DNA of 64,000 bases. Origin: Aquimarina latercula DSM 2041 (GTDB taxonomy: Bacteria > Bacteroidota > Bacteroidia > Flavobacteriales > Flavobacteriaceae). Of this stretch, positions 57,101 through 64,000 are shown piece after piece. The notes below the pieces were generated by a model that saw nothing but the letters and a program-made list of their open reading frames with translations, was not told the DNA's origin and made no database searches. The stretch lies in assembly GCF_000430645.1 (NCBI RefSeq), contig NZ_AUMK01000005.1, positions 310,001 to 374,000 on the forward strand, written 5' to 3'. Each line of letters opens with the position of its first letter. The stretch's first letter is position 1. The translations under genes were made by a program, and so were the position numbers.

Positions 57101-60100
57101 ACACTAATTGATTCTCTTTTTAAAACATCTTCCCAAACTGACACCAAGACTTTTTCTTCTTTAGTTTCAGCAGCGACATACTCTGTACCTGTTGATACAT
57201 TTTCCACTTCAATTACTGGCAATCTTTTTTTATCTACTTTTCCATTAGACGTTAATGGCATATTATCAAGTTGAACAAAATGATTAGGCAGCATATAATC
57301 TGGAAGGTTTTGCGATAAGAAACCTCGTAAATCAATTGTATTCTCCGCTTGATCAGAAACTATATAAGCTACTAATTCTTTATTTCTATTAGCATCTTCA
57401 TTAACTAGAACAATAGCTTCTCTGATGTTTTCTTTTGCCAACAACAAATGTTCTATTTCACCTAATTCTATCCTAAAACCATTAATCTTTATTTGATCAT
57501 CTTTTCGTCCATGAAATATCAAGTCACCATTTGGAAGCCATGCTCCTAAATCTCCAGTTTTATAAAGTCGTTCTCCTTTAACGAAAGGGTTTTTTATAAA
57601 TTTTTCTTTTGTTAATTCCGGAAGGTTTAAATAACCTCTAGCTACACCTTCTCCTCCAATACATATTTCTCCAAGAACCCCTTTAGGTTGTAATCTATTA
57701 CTTTTATCCAATACATAAATCTTAGCATTTGTGATTGGTTTTCCTATTGGAATATTCTCTCCTACCAATACGTCTTTTGTTTCCATCTTAAACACAGAAC
57801 CACAAATACTAGTCTCTGTTGGGCCATACGCATTGTAATATGTTCCTAATTCTGCATACTCCATTACTTTATCAAATACTGGTGACTCGCCAGCGGTAAT
57901 AAGTGTTTTTATTCCTGACAAAGATTTCATATTCATCATTTTGAAATATGAAGGAGGAATTGTAGCGATATTGATATTGTTATTGTTTATATATTCTTCT
58001 AAAGATTTTGGATCCTTTCTTTTTTCTTGATCTATCATAAATAAATTCCCTCCTGATAGAAGTATTAAGAAAATTTCCCAGATGGAAGCATCAAAAGAAA
58101 ATGATGCAAATTGAAGGCCGTTATAACTTGAATCTAACTCAAATTGATCAATTTGAGAAAGCATCGTATTCACAATTCCCTTATGCTCAATCATTACCCC
58201 TTTTGGTTTCCCTGTAGATCCAGAGGTATAAATTACATATGCAAGATCTGTAGGAATAACTACATTTTCAAGTTTGGTTTCATCGTAATTTGAAGGTTCA
58301 AATTCTACATCTATCGCAAATAATTCTCCTTCATAATAGTCCATATCAAACATAAAAGATGTTTCTGTTATCAACAACTTTAGATTAGTATCATCGACTA
58401 TATGAGTTTTTCTAAGTTCTGGTAAGGCCGGATCAATAGGAATAAAAGCTGCTCCCGATTTTAAGATACCCAGAATAGAGATAATATAAGATTCACTCCT
58501 ATCTAACTGAACACCAATAAAATCTCCTTTTTCTATTCCGTAATCAGTGATTAAACATTTAGACAGCTGATTAGAAATTTTATCTAATTCTGAATAGCTT
58601 AGTGTTTTTCCATTAAAAGAGACTGCCGTCTTATTTGGATTTAAGTTTACTTGTTTTTTAAAAAGACTTACTAATGTGTTTTTCTTTGGATAAGGTAATT
58701 CAGTTTGATTAAATTCACTTATTTGTTCACTTATTTCATTGTTACTCAAATAATTAATAGACCCTATTTTATCCTGAGTATTATTTAAAAGCGAAATAAG
58801 CAACTGTTTATAATGATTCATGAAACATTCTATCATTGACTTTTCATAAACATCCTCATTATATTTTAAGACAAATGATAGTTTTCCTTCAACTTCCTGA
58901 AAATGAACTTCTATATCATTCTTACATTTGGTAATTCCTAAATCTTTAACAACACTAACGTCTTCTTTGTCCAAAGTTCCTAATTGGGTATTATCCGTTA
59001 TATTATGAAAGGATACAGAAATATCGAAAATGGGGCTTCTAGTCATATCATATTTCAAGTCAAGATCTTCTACAAGTCTATCGAAGGAATACATTTGATG
59101 TTCATAAGCCGAAAGTGTTGATTTCTTTACTTTATCAAAAAACTCCTCAAAAGTATCTTCTCCAGATACTTGATTTCTTAATGCCAAAACATTAAGATAA
59201 AAACCTATTTGATTTTCTAAATCTAATTGATCTCTTCCTGCAATTGGAGTACCTATAATAACATCTTCTTCCGAAGTATATTTATTCAAAAGTATGTTTA
59301 ATGCAGATAATGCTCCCATAAACAAACTTCCTCCTCTATCCTGTGTAAAAGATTTTAGTTTATCGGTTATTGTAGAAGAAATAAATGTTCTTAAAGATCT
59401 ACCGTTATATGTTTTGATTCTTGGGCGTTGTTTATCGGTCGGTAGATTTAACAAGGATAACTCTCCAGATAAATTTTCTAGCCAGTATTTTTTATCTTCA
59501 TTAAACATTTTTGTGTCTAATTGGGATAATTGCCAAGAACTATAGTCTTTATATTGAATTCTTAATTCAGGTAAATTAGGTGTAATTCCTTTAACAAATG
59601 CTTCATAATATGTTAGTACATCTTTGGATAATACGTCCATTGACCATCCATCACTTATGATATGGTGCATATTATAATAAAAAACATATTCTGTATCTGA
59701 TATTTGAAGAATAGCAACTCTTAACAAGGGACCCTTTTCTAAATCAAAAGGACGTTGTGAATCTTCTTTTATATAGGTATCTACAATGTTTGTATTAGTA
59801 TCCTGTTCTCGATAATCCTTAAAATCTATTTTAAGATTTAATTCTTCTAATGGTAAAATCCATTGCCTTATCTCTCCATTACTATCTTCTTTAAAAATAG
59901 TTCTCAAGATTTCGTGCCGATTAACAGTAGAGAATATAGCCCTTTTTAATTTTTCTATATCATACCCTCCTTTTAACCTTACTGATGAAGGCATGTTATA
60001 CGCTAAAGAAGTTCCTTCATATTGACTTAAAACCCATAACCTTTTTTGAGCATCCGATAGTGAATAATTTGTCGAAAGATTAATTACAGGTATTATCGGT

Positions 60101-60291
60101 GAAGTTCCTTCACTGTGCTCTATAGACTGTAGGTATTTTATTAGATCTTGTTTATTTAATTTAATTTCTTGAATTAAATCATTAGACAATTCTTTCTCGT
60201 ACGATACTACCTCTATATTATTGTCATTCAATACAAGTCTAATATTCTCTTCCCTTAATCTAGTGGTTAACTCTTTAGCTGTATTTTCCAT
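51115..60291 (-). CDS. nonribosomal peptide synthetase (TubC-C-A-T-E-C-A-T-Cterm)
   Basis: 3058 residues. Domains in order: TubC-type docking helix bundle (1-60); condensation C1 (about 75-510, HHIISDG from H209); adenylation A1 (about 540-1030, YTSGSTGKPKG at 688) with ten-residue code DAWTIAAICK, the phenylalanine code of GrsA; carrier T1 (Ser1075 in LGGDSIKS); epimerase E (about 1105-1560, HHLVVDGVSW from H1255); C2 (about 1600-2030, HHILMDGW from H1727); A2 (YTSGTTGVPKG at 2191) with code DVTKLGSVAK, loosely like Asp/Asn codes; T2 (Ser2588); and a divergent condensation-like terminal domain (about 2630-3058) with HHSLLDD at 2767 in place of HHxxxDG. No thioesterase or reductase domain ends it. 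It follows the CmlA-type gene by 34 bases. Confidence 0.96.
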   Translation of the reverse strand: MENTAKELTTRLREENIRLVLNDNNIEVVSYEKELSNDLIQEIKLNKQDLIKYLQSIEHSEGTSPIIPVINLSTNYSLSDAQKRLWVLSQYEGTSLAYNMPSSVRLKGGYDIEKLKRAIFSTVNRHEILRTIFKEDSNGEIRQWILPLEELNLKIDFKDYREQDTNTNIVDTYIKEDSQRPFDLEKGPLLRVAILQISDTEYVFYYNMHHIISDGWSMDVLSKDVLTYYEAFVKGITPNLPELRIQYKDYSSWQLSQLDTKMFNEDKKYWLENLSGELSLLNLPTDKQRPRIKTYNGRSLRTFISSTITDKLKSFTQDRGGSLFMGALSALNILLNKYTSEEDVIIGTPIAGRDQLDLENQIGFYLNVLALRNQVSGEDTFEEFFDKVKKSTLSAYEHQMYSFDRLVEDLDLKYDMTRSPIFDISVSFHNITDNTQLGTLDKEDVSVVKDLGITKCKNDIEVHFQEVEGKLSFVLKYNEDVYEKSMIECFMNHYKQLLISLLNNTQDKIGSINYLSNNEISEQISEFNQTELPYPKKNTLVSLFKKQVNLNPNKTAVSFNGKTLSYSELDKISNQLSKCLITDYGIEKGDFIGVQLDRSESYIISILGILKSGAAFIPIDPALPELRKTHIVDDTNLKLLITETSFMFDMDYYEGELFAIDVEFEPSNYDETKLENVVIPTDLAYVIYTSGSTGKPKGVMIEHKGIVNTMLSQIDQFELDSSYNGLQFASFSFDASIWEIFLILLSGGNLFMIDQEKRKDPKSLEEYINNNNINIATIPPSYFKMMNMKSLSGIKTLITAGESPVFDKVMEYAELGTYYNAYGPTETSICGSVFKMETKDVLVGENIPIGKPITNAKIYVLDKSNRLQPKGVLGEICIGGEGVARGYLNLPELTKEKFIKNPFVKGERLYKTGDLGAWLPNGDLIFHGRKDDQIKINGFRIELGEIEHLLLAKENIREAIVLVNEDANRNKELVAYIVSDQAENTIDLRGFLSQNLPDYMLPNHFVQLDNMPLTSNGKVDKKRLPVIEVENVSTGTEYVAAETKEEKVLVSVWEDVLKRESISVKDSFYNLGGDSIKSIQVVSRLKQKGYTIKVEQLLRKPVLEDVAKLMEINDNIIDQSEVKGDVELTPIQHYFFEASTIKIPHHYNQSVALKINEQIDPDILEKCLGKLVEHHDVLRMTYSNDNGIQKQCNKGIDSKHYSVDFYDLQDKEDALEIMAQVSETIQSSIDLEKGPLLKIGHFRLCDGDRLALILHHLVVDGVSWRILLEDLSTTYNQCLKNEKLCLPLKTDSFQKWAHLQKEYAHELYNTSEKTYWEEICKKSIPNLPTDRERTVNFIEHNGRASFILDEATTELLQTKVHGVYNTEINDVLLTSLGLAIKEVFQLDKSVIKMEGHGREEIINNIDISRTVGWFTSVYPFVLDLSNVDSNKNGLIKVKEDLRRIPNKGIGYGMLKYLTSGLKSGITPSIIFNYLGDFGSKAGNSNDSLFDYANEDIGRSVDAKNGTDVLLDVSGMMVTNQLTMSIRFPKAIYHQETIDLLIEAYKKQLVSLIEGLSIDDSKNITPSDLTVKGLGFNELKTIQLKGDVEDVYELSPLQQGMYYHWLTEKSTSMYFEQVSYGIKYNALDVTSIRQAYDGLVNRHGILRTSFTNDFAGKPLQIVWKNTESTFSYEKVARQFTDENERTEYIDSIKSEDRLEGFDLEQPCQMRLKVLDFGNGSYEFIWSHHHILMDGWCISILINDFYKIQSSLAKDESFTLGSPVNYSKYIEWLNKINKKESLDYWNTYLSGYSNSTIIPFRKEIKNLYSYKQTKTSFKVEDELYQKLNVVCQNSSITENTFVQGVWGYLLSRYNNVKDVVFGSVVSGRPAELTGVEDMIGLFINTIPVRVEYSNTQTPIDLLSDLQQKATSSNSHHYLNLSEVQSQSELGMDLMDHIVVFENYPVQETIQDDFEDLQDYESDTLKLESLDVYEQTNYDFRIVIAPSQTALSIEFRFNENVYSIEDMNTIKEHFYNLIEQFVISSNQPLNTLTYFSQKENSLFSKINKTNVSYEADKTIVDLFQEQVEVTPENIAIVSGSKEITYKVLNEYSNSVASYLIDKRKGDDFTIGVELSDEPYLTLIGILGVMKSGGAYTIIDSKLPPSRVDFILEDSKCSEFVKSKEILSLIQESNKYNKRNLNLDYDSSNLAYLIYTSGTTGVPKGSQIEHKSIVNYNNWFTKEYKITSKDSSIVSSSMSFDVIYTSLYGTILNGGTLHFLDELIQKDPEKVSKYILNKKITFLKFTPTYLNLLLNNSGEYNIKNSLDLRLILTGGERQNLKDVKEIVENTNIQLVNSYGPSETTVAVCTFQITKDNLKEYLVSPVIGDPIYNNEIFILDSFMIPQPAGVIGEICIGGVGLSRGYLNHLELTSEKFVNNQYLKGKRIYRTGDLGRRLKNGTIEFIGRADDQIKIRGYRIELGEIEKCLLSNENIREVKVVSKTTKSGNKELIAYLVSEKEFNRKDLREFLLDKLPEYMIPSNFVELDKMPYTKNGKVDKKILLEQYTTNISSGAKYVKPETKEEQELIEVWKEVLNCDIIGIKDDFYTLGGNSIKSVELIARLKQKGYVLKLGDLLNTPMVIDLAKKIKFVGSLSNEGIAVSPRKWVIGDEINLSKNQFRFFRSKYSQVRLSTFIKDFDKNTFENQFRKYLSMFPSLCIKYKKEKGEIVQSYISSDMVPLKIKVKRASLFSDSKLTSFFLEPFNLLEGELIRVLILSNYNKYGDAKVLLGIHHSLLDDYTANKVQEGLKQFFENLNFNTQKLDTSNFDFVTWQNKFLKSEEGYIQREYWKKSMRRLQDVEKTIKSERGLLSYVTQKITITDSKLESIKQISEKYRLPISILFLSSYQRLLDELSLNDKYLIGVNVNGREQKIKGLEVSDLMGVVDNLLPLHYRKSTKDFNKLYLEDVYEKYVSARLNQKVPFEIIREDYLQAYQKDIEDYMVGRFNFKERAQIKRFDNQDNKIIVDQQKGDWLDTVNIACTVYSNAIEVSLICSKEIHKNKSDSLRLKDLIDVVLGLNQLICE

Positions 60292-60325
60292 TATTAAATA
60301 ATTTTCTTTTTAATTTAGATTTTTG

Positions 60326-61930
60326 TTAATATTCTATTGTTTTTTCTCCAAATAACCGCTCAGCATCAATATTTCTTCCAAGACATTCCTCTACCAGTTT
60401 ATTAGATTCAACAATTGGTCTTGATTCATCAGTATACTTTATAGAACTAATAAACTCTAACCAAGGTTCTAACCCCATTGCATAAACAAATACATTTCTA
60501 GGATTAAAGATTTTCATTAAGCTCCTACCTTGATCATAATTACATCCCGCAAGACGGCGAGATTGATCTTTGTCCCTGTCCATTTTTTTTGATAACAGAG
60601 GGCCGTAAAGCCACGATAATGGAGCACCGTCACATTCCATTCCCAAAAAAAGCACGTCGATGTCTCCAATGACTGACTGTACTCTCTGATAAACTTCTGG
60701 TTGAACATTACAAGAATCTGCAGCAAATAATAGTTTAAGTTTATTATGAAGAGAAACATGAAAACAAAGTTTGCTTCTAACATCTAAATCCGAATGTTCT
60801 CCTATAAACGGAAGCCCTGTTATAATACATTTATCCATTTTGATAGATTCCATATCTCCTAACTCGATAACATTCTCGAAGCCAATATTATTTAGCATTA
60901 ATTTTAAACTCGGATCCTGAAGATTCCCTCTACTACAACCAGGAACAACAATATTCTTGATCATATGCCTAAGCTGTAAAAGTGTCTCTAACAGTACGTG
61001 ATCCTGATGATTATGAGTAATCAAAACATAATCTATTTCTTTAGGTAAGTCATTTACCGTAAATCGATTAATTTCTGTTTCGTACCCATCATAGCTAATT
61101 ACAGGATCAACTAAAATTGACATCTCACTAGTTTCTACTAATACACAAGCATGTCCAAAATACCTCGTTCGTATCCCCGCCCCTTCATATTCTTCATATT
61201 TTTTAGGTGGTTCTTTAGTAAAAAAGCTTTTGAATAGTTCTTCCTGTTCAGGCTTAATCTGAAGTAGGTTTTTTATCTCATTATAATCTCCAGGCTCACG
61301 TTTCATTCTAAACAATTGATCAATTACCTGATTTTTAAAAGCGACATCTAGATGTATAAGGTTTTCATCCTCTAATCTTGGAGTACTTAAAACAAAGGGA
61401 CGATCATCATCAGCTTCTACCAATTGCAATGAAATTGACTGAGAAGTTTCATCGTAGTATTTGCTTTGGTATAATAATGATTCAAAAAATCTATAATTTG
61501 GCTGATCATTTAGGTCATAGTACAACTCAACAAATCCTTTTAATGGTTCTGGTATTTTTGCATACAATGGTTCCATAGAATATCCCACCGCTTCTTTCTG
61601 AAGTAACTCATTTAATTCATGTATTGCGTCTCTCAATTCTAACATATTAGCTCTTTGATCGACTGTTTTATTCATTAAATCTTTGATCTCTTCTACTCGT
61701 CCTCCTTGATAATCAATAAAAGGACCTCCTAGCATTTCAGGTTTTTTAACTGCAGCAGCGTGAATTTTTGGATTTTTGATATAAGACTCCATAATCTTTA
61801 AGTGCCTGTCTTTAATATTCATTGCTGCCGTAGCAGGTGATACCAAATGGGACCAAGCATACCATTTATCTATAAGTCCTTCTATTGCGACATTGAATTT
61901 TAAATATTGTAAGTTTTCTGTTTTACTCAT
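60326..61930 (-). CDS. CmlA-type diiron beta-hydroxylase acting on carrier-bound amino acids
   Basis: 534 residues, near the length of CmlA from chloramphenicol biosynthesis. The C-terminal half has a metallo-beta-lactamase fold with THNHQDH (H306, H308, D310, H311), but the next ligand position is a glutamate (E378 in IGEHSDLD), followed by an aspartate (D405 in AADSCN). A glutamate there is the mark of the oxygen-activating CmlA family, as opposed to hydrolases, and spacing agrees with CmlA as I recall it. The N-terminal 240 residues are the extra alpha/beta domain of that family, including AWSHLVSPATAAMNIKDRHLKIMESYI. It would hydroxylate the beta carbon of an amino acid tethered to a T domain. 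It sits between two NRPS genes with 33-34-base gaps. Confidence 0.87.
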   Translation of the reverse strand: MSKTENLQYLKFNVAIEGLIDKWYAWSHLVSPATAAMNIKDRHLKIMESYIKNPKIHAAAVKKPEMLGGPFIDYQGGRVEEIKDLMNKTVDQRANMLELRDAIHELNELLQKEAVGYSMEPLYAKIPEPLKGFVELYYDLNDQPNYRFFESLLYQSKYYDETSQSISLQLVEADDDRPFVLSTPRLEDENLIHLDVAFKNQVIDQLFRMKREPGDYNEIKNLLQIKPEQEELFKSFFTKEPPKKYEEYEGAGIRTRYFGHACVLVETSEMSILVDPVISYDGYETEINRFTVNDLPKEIDYVLITHNHQDHVLLETLLQLRHMIKNIVVPGCSRGNLQDPSLKLMLNNIGFENVIELGDMESIKMDKCIITGLPFIGEHSDLDVRSKLCFHVSLHNKLKLLFAADSCNVQPEVYQRVQSVIGDIDVLFLGMECDGAPLSWLYGPLLSKKMDRDKDQSRRLAGCNYDQGRSLMKIFNPRNVFVYAMGLEPWLEFISSIKYTDESRPIVESNKLVEECLGRNIDAERLFGEKTIEY

Positions 61931-61963
61931 TTTTGATATATTTTTAAATAAAAAGTATTAGAA

Positions 61964-64000
61964 TTAAATGACTGCTTTAGATACAATTCTACTTGTGTTA
62001 ATACTTGTTTTTTGCCATGATTGATTTTCTATTTCATCTGATAAGGCTATAATTGTTGAATCGTGAAATAGGGTTGTCATATCGACGCGAACATCAAATT
62101 CTTCTCTAACTTTTGTGATTACTCGTGCTGCTTTTAAACTGTGACCTCCTAATGCGAAGAAATCATCTTCGATCCCTATATTTTTTCTTTCCAGTACTTC
62201 TTCCCAGATTGCTACTAATTGTTTTTCCTTTTCATTTCTTGGTGCCATATAATTAGAATCAATGGCAAAAACTCCATCAATTGGATCTGGAAGCAAGTTT
62301 TTATTTACTTTTCCATTTGCAGTTAAAGGAAAATCTTCTAAAATCATATACATTGATGGAACCATGTGATCTGGAATTTTCTTTAGAAGATATTTTTTCA
62401 AATCAACAGGTTTGATTTCTTCCTTTGTAGTTACATAAGCGACTAATTCTTTATTTCCAGAACCATCTGTTTTCAATAATACAATCGCATCATTAATACG
62501 TTTGTTAGCTAATAGATGGTATTCTATTTCTCCCAATTCTATACGATAACCACGAATCTTGATTTGGTCATCTTTTCTGCCTACAAACTGAATTTCACCA
62601 TTTGGCAACCACTTACCTAGATCTCCGGTCTGGTATAATCGTTGATTTTCATTAAATTTATTTTTTATAAATTTTTCAGATGTAGCTTTTTCATTATTAA
62701 GATACCCTCTGGCTAAACCATCACCACTAAGACAAATCTCACCAACAACTCCAATAGGCTTCAACAAATTATATTCACTTAAAATATACGCTTGGCTATT
62801 ATTTATTGGTCTACCAATAGAAATATCCTGAGATATTTCTTTAATACTATGGGTTAATGAAAAAGTAGTATTTTCTGTAGGTCCATAAGCATTTATAATT
62901 TCTACATTATCATACTCGCTTTTTAATTTTTGAATATGAGTTGGAGATAATTTATCTCCTCCAACTAATATTGTTGTCAAAGTTTCAAATATTTTAATCT
63001 CTAATTCAACTAGTTGATTAAACCACCCAGATGTGAACCACATTACATTCACTTCATTTCTTTGTATCTCTCCCGATAGTTTATTTGTATCTAGTAATAC
63101 TGCATTAGAGCATAAAATTAATTTGGCTCCATTTAATAAAGGACCCCAGAATTCAAAAGTAGTAGCATCAAATGAACAAGCCCCAGTTGCTAACAAAGTA
63201 TCTTTTTCAGTAATATTGTAGTAGTTAGTAGACTTAACTAAACGAATTATGCTACGTTGCTCTATCATAACTCCTTTTGGCTTACCCGTAGAACCTGAAG
63301 TATACATCACATACGCTAAATCTGTAGATAGTGTCTTATTTTTCGGCAAATCTTTAGAATAGTTTATTATCTCACTTTTAAATGATTCTAATAAGTAATC
63401 ATCAATTGTAAGTTTACATGAGCAATCTTCTTCCATATAACTTATCCTATCCTCTGGATAGCTAGGATCCAAAGGAACATAACATCCTCCAGATTTTAGC
63501 ACTGCTAACTCTGCAATAATCCACCATTCACTTCTTTCTAATTTAATTCCAACAAATTCTCCATGTTGAATAGCATAATCTTTTAGAAGGTGATTTGCCA
63601 ATTGATTTGATAGATCATCTAATTCTCTATATGTGTACTCCTTTTTTTCAAATACAAGAGCTATTTTATTAGGACTCTCATCAACTTGCTCTGCAAAAAG
63701 TTCTGTTATTGTCTTATCCTTTGGATACTCTTCTATAGAATTGTTAAAATCATGGAGCAATTGATATTTATCTTTCTCCGATAAATAATCAATCAACCCT
63801 ATCTTTTGATCAACATTATCTAATATTATTGATACTAGTTTTCTGAAATGATTTATCAGGTTTTTTATGAATTGCTGATCATAGATATCCGTATTATACT
63901 TTATTCCAAAAGAAAGAGAATCTCCAACCTCCTGAAAATTAATTTCCAGATCAAATTTTGATAGCGTTGATTTAGTATGAACAATATCTTCAATATAATT
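61964..64000 (-). CDS. nonribosomal peptide synthetase, partial (end of C, A, T)
   Basis: The frame is open through the right edge, so the N-terminus is outside the window; a TTG at 63796 is not the start. Residues before it (FDLEINFQEVGDSLSFGIKYN) are the end of a condensation domain. The adenylation domain has YTSGSTGKPKG, INAYGPTEN, YQTGDLGKWLPNGEI and NGKVNKN; its ten-residue code reads DAFWLGATFK, close to known valine codes. The carrier serine is in LGGHSLKAARV (codon at 62138-62140). The protein ends about 35 residues later in NTSRIVSKAVI without a thioesterase, so the chain is passed on, presumably to the TubC-headed NRPS. First visible gene of the operon NRPS - cmlA-like - NRPS. Confidence 0.95.
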   Translation of the reverse strand, partial: NYIEDIVHTKSTLSKFDLEINFQEVGDSLSFGIKYNTDIYDQQFIKNLINHFRKLVSIILDNVDQKIGLIDYLSEKDKYQLLHDFNNSIEEYPKDKTITELFAEQVDESPNKIALVFEKKEYTYRELDDLSNQLANHLLKDYAIQHGEFVGIKLERSEWWIIAELAVLKSGGCYVPLDPSYPEDRISYMEEDCSCKLTIDDYLLESFKSEIINYSKDLPKNKTLSTDLAYVMYTSGSTGKPKGVMIEQRSIIRLVKSTNYYNITEKDTLLATGACSFDATTFEFWGPLLNGAKLILCSNAVLLDTNKLSGEIQRNEVNVMWFTSGWFNQLVELEIKIFETLTTILVGGDKLSPTHIQKLKSEYDNVEIINAYGPTENTTFSLTHSIKEISQDISIGRPINNSQAYILSEYNLLKPIGVVGEICLSGDGLARGYLNNEKATSEKFIKNKFNENQRLYQTGDLGKWLPNGEIQFVGRKDDQIKIRGYRIELGEIEYHLLANKRINDAIVLLKTDGSGNKELVAYVTTKEEIKPVDLKKYLLKKIPDHMVPSMYMILEDFPLTANGKVNKNLLPDPIDGVFAIDSNYMAPRNEKEKQLVAIWEEVLERKNIGIEDDFFALGGHSLKAARVITKVREEFDVRVDMTTLFHDSTIIALSDEIENQSWQKTSINTSRIVSKAVI

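Noticed and set aside
60326..61930. Annotation as a plain MBL-fold metal-dependent hydrolase
   Set aside because: A glutamate at the third ligand position, the extra N-terminal domain, the length and the NRPS context fit a CmlA-type oxygenase better.
40993..64000. Search for an MbtH-like helper, integrase, transposase or transcription regulator in the cluster
   Set aside because: None found; signs of recent mobility such as insertion sequences or attachment repeats were not seen.
1..64000. CRISPR arrays, tRNA and rRNA genes, known riboswitches
   Set aside because: No regularly spaced repeats, cloverleaf-like segments or conserved rRNA stretches were noticed by eye.

Overview
The window is a stretch of chromosome from a member of the Bacteroidota, almost certainly the family Flavobacteriaceae. 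The evidence is an AT-rich sequence, weak Shine-Dalgarno signals, many lipoproteins, the type IX secretion genes porU and porV, the gliding lipoprotein gene gldJ, a PafA-type phosphatase and TAnnTTTG-like -7 promoter boxes. A marine genus such as Aquimarina is plausible, but the sequence alone cannot fix it.

Region 1 (about 1-13600) is mostly housekeeping and envelope genes. It holds a carboxymuconolactone decarboxylase-like protein, a flavin amine oxidase, a PafA-like phosphatase, the MlaE/MlaF lipid transporter core, a Tim44-like membrane protein, a tight DUF389 - manC - SprT operon, a von Willebrand A lipoprotein and a DUF4349 lipoprotein with matching upstream boxes, and a short run of poorly known membrane or lipoprotein genes. 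One of these, near 11.6-12.5 kb, has an open frame that runs upstream without any standard start codon.

Region 2 (about 13600-24450) is a glycoprotein-glycan degradation locus: CutC, GH20 hexosaminidase, GH92 alpha-mannosidase, glycosylasparaginase, a sugar MFS transporter and a GH2 beta-mannosidase. Together the enzymes could take apart a mannose-type N-glycan down to the GlcNAc-Asn bond, and the transporter could import the released sugars.

Region 3 (about 24480-40610) is core metabolism and surface machinery: SDR oxidoreductase, M28 peptidase, NudK, pyruvate dehydrogenase E2 and E1 alpha, cytidine deaminase, the porU-porV pair, gldJ, murF, a DUF2652 protein and an MscS channel. Several clear intrinsic terminators separate the units.

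Region 4 (about 40990 to the window end) is a nonribosomal peptide biosynthetic cluster, all on the minus strand and cut by the right edge. Read in the direction of transcription it has a partial NRPS (end of C, then A and T; valine-like code), a CmlA-type diiron beta-hydroxylase, and a 3058-residue NRPS (TubC docking, C, A with the GrsA phenylalanine code, T, epimerase, C, A, T and a divergent terminal condensation-like domain). These are followed by a TonB-family outer-membrane barrel, a type II thioesterase, a cyclic-peptide-type ABC exporter, a penicillin-acylase family Ntn hydrolase, a small membrane protein, an unknown protein and a 4'-phosphopantetheinyl transferase. No thioesterase domain ends the visible assembly line. 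The set suggests a beta-hydroxylated, D-Phe-containing peptide that is exported by the ABC protein and may be trimmed outside the cytoplasm by the acylase. This cluster is the most promising candidate for an undescribed product.
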